A DNA stretch of 6,138 nt from an uncultured Eudoraea sp. (GTDB lineage: Bacteria > Bacteroidota > Bacteroidia > Flavobacteriales > Flavobacteriaceae), in the NCBI GenBank assembly GCA_905479615.1, contig CAJQNH010000044.1:1-6138 (forward strand), read 5' to 3'. This document shows, in pieces, positions 5,901-6,138 of this stretch; the stretch's first letter is position 1; each line of letters opens with the position of its first letter. Below the pieces are notes generated by a model. It did not search any database and had not been told where the DNA came from. It saw only the letters and a program-made list of their open reading frames with translations. Both the position numbers and the translations under genes were made by a program.

Positions 5901-6060
5901 ATGTTTGCCAACGTTTTGTGTATGATTAGTTGCGTGGTTTAGCACTTAACTTTGCAAGCCTGCCTGCCGACAGGCAGGTACACGCCAAGCTGGAAATTCC
6001 GCAGGAATTTCGAAAGCAGGCGAAGACAAGCAATTACTTATAGCCATTCTTGTGCATTAG
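5901..6060 (-). repeat. attC-like intergenic element F (long, with GC-rich insert)
   Basis: Left core ATGTTTGCCAAC (5901-5912) is followed by GTGTATGA (5918-5925), the same box as in elements A and B. The right side has CTTATAGCC (6037-6045) and a core ending CTTGTGCATTAG (6049-6060), directly next to the stop codon of the following gene. The inner arms ATGATTAGTTGC (5922-5933) and GCAATTACTTAT (6030-6041) pair at 9 of 12. The left core pairs with 4767-4778 across the esterase. The partner of the right core should lie beyond the window. Predicted cassette boundary between 5911 and 5912. Confidence 0.55.
5959..6011. repeat. GC-rich double hairpin (REP-like) inside element F
   Basis: Two perfect hairpins lie close together: CCTGCCTG (5959-5966) with CAGGCAGG (5971-5978) around a 4-nt loop, and GAAATTCC (5993-6000) with GGAATTTC (6004-6011) around GCA. 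The stretch of about 5953-6026 is clearly richer in G and C than the spacers around it. It resembles REP-type intergenic repeats seen in Bacteroidota genomes and seems to have been inserted into the variable middle of the element. Neither hairpin is followed by a T-run, so no terminator is proposed. Confidence 0.6.
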
Positions 6061-6138
6061 TTAATTACACTTTTTATCTTTTAATAGTTCTATAGGTTCT
6101 TGCATTTCCTTCTTTAAATTAGATAAATGCTGTTTCTG
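6061..6138 (-). CDS. C-terminal end of an unrecognised protein (cut by window edge)
   Basis: An open frame enters from the right edge and ends at TAA (6061-6063), giving 25 residues (QKQHLSNLKKEMQEP then IELLKDKKCN). The segment is charged, Lys- and Glu-rich, and probably helical. No family can be assigned. Support comes from position: its stop lies immediately before the outer core of element F, just as the stops of the GNAT, serine hydrolase and esterase genes lie within about 10 nt of theirs, and it is on the same strand as all other genes. Confidence 0.5.
   Translation of the reverse strand, partial: QKQHLSNLKKEMQEPIELLKDKKCN

Noticed and set aside
5874..5945. Longer start for the HSL esterase (24 extra residues)
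   Set aside because: It would place a polar stretch before an otherwise perfect lipoprotein leader and run into the left arm of element F; ATG at 5871-5873 fits far better.
201..6060. CRISPR array
   Set aside because: The repeats are 97-200 bp apart-arm palindromes separated by genes, not short direct repeats with uniform spacers.

Overview
The window is AT-rich. It encodes exported lipoproteins and hydrolases with short hydrophobic leaders, has no clear Shine-Dalgarno sequences, and carries a ParD/ParE pair and a SOUL-family protein of the kind common in Flavobacteriia. I infer a Bacteroidota (Flavobacteriales-like) chromosome, accessory region. No rRNA, tRNA, CRISPR array, integrase or transposase gene was seen.

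Every gene lies on the minus strand. From the right edge leftwards (the direction of transcription) these are: the 3' end of an unrecognised gene (6061-6138); an HSL-family esterase lipoprotein (4785-5873); a class C beta-lactamase-like serine hydrolase (3327-4511); a 68-residue two-helix membrane protein (3006-3212); an esterase D/Fes-like lipoprotein followed closely by a GNAT acetyltransferase (1543-2739 and 1051-1515); a frameshifted ParD antitoxin overlapping an intact ParE toxin (619-857 and 339-626); and the 5' end of a SOUL heme-binding-like gene (1-158).

The most notable structure is in the gaps. Six intergenic elements (about 201-332, 920-1049, 2814-2942, 3226-3324, 4578-4778, 5901-6060) share one plan: an outer core of the type GTTRG/CYAAC, an inner box resembling GTGTATGA/TTATAC, and imperfect inverted-repeat arms around a variable middle. 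The inner arms pair within each intergenic element. The outermost 9-12 bp instead pair with the other end of the same gene unit, across the gene. That two-level pattern is what integron gene cassettes predict: R'' of a cassette's attC pairs with the TTRRRY end carried at that cassette's own start. The cores do not fit the classical GTTRRRY consensus. I therefore read the window as an integron-like cassette array with divergent attC-like sites, in which each cassette carries one gene or a small operon.

The genes do not form a pathway. They look like independent cargo: toxin-antitoxin, acetyltransferase, secreted hydrolases and a small membrane protein, a mix typical of cassette arrays. If the integron reading is right, the integration site and integrase gene should lie beyond the right edge, because all gene starts point that way. 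Two elements (E and F) carry GC-rich hairpins in their middle. One of these looks like a terminator for the esterase gene.
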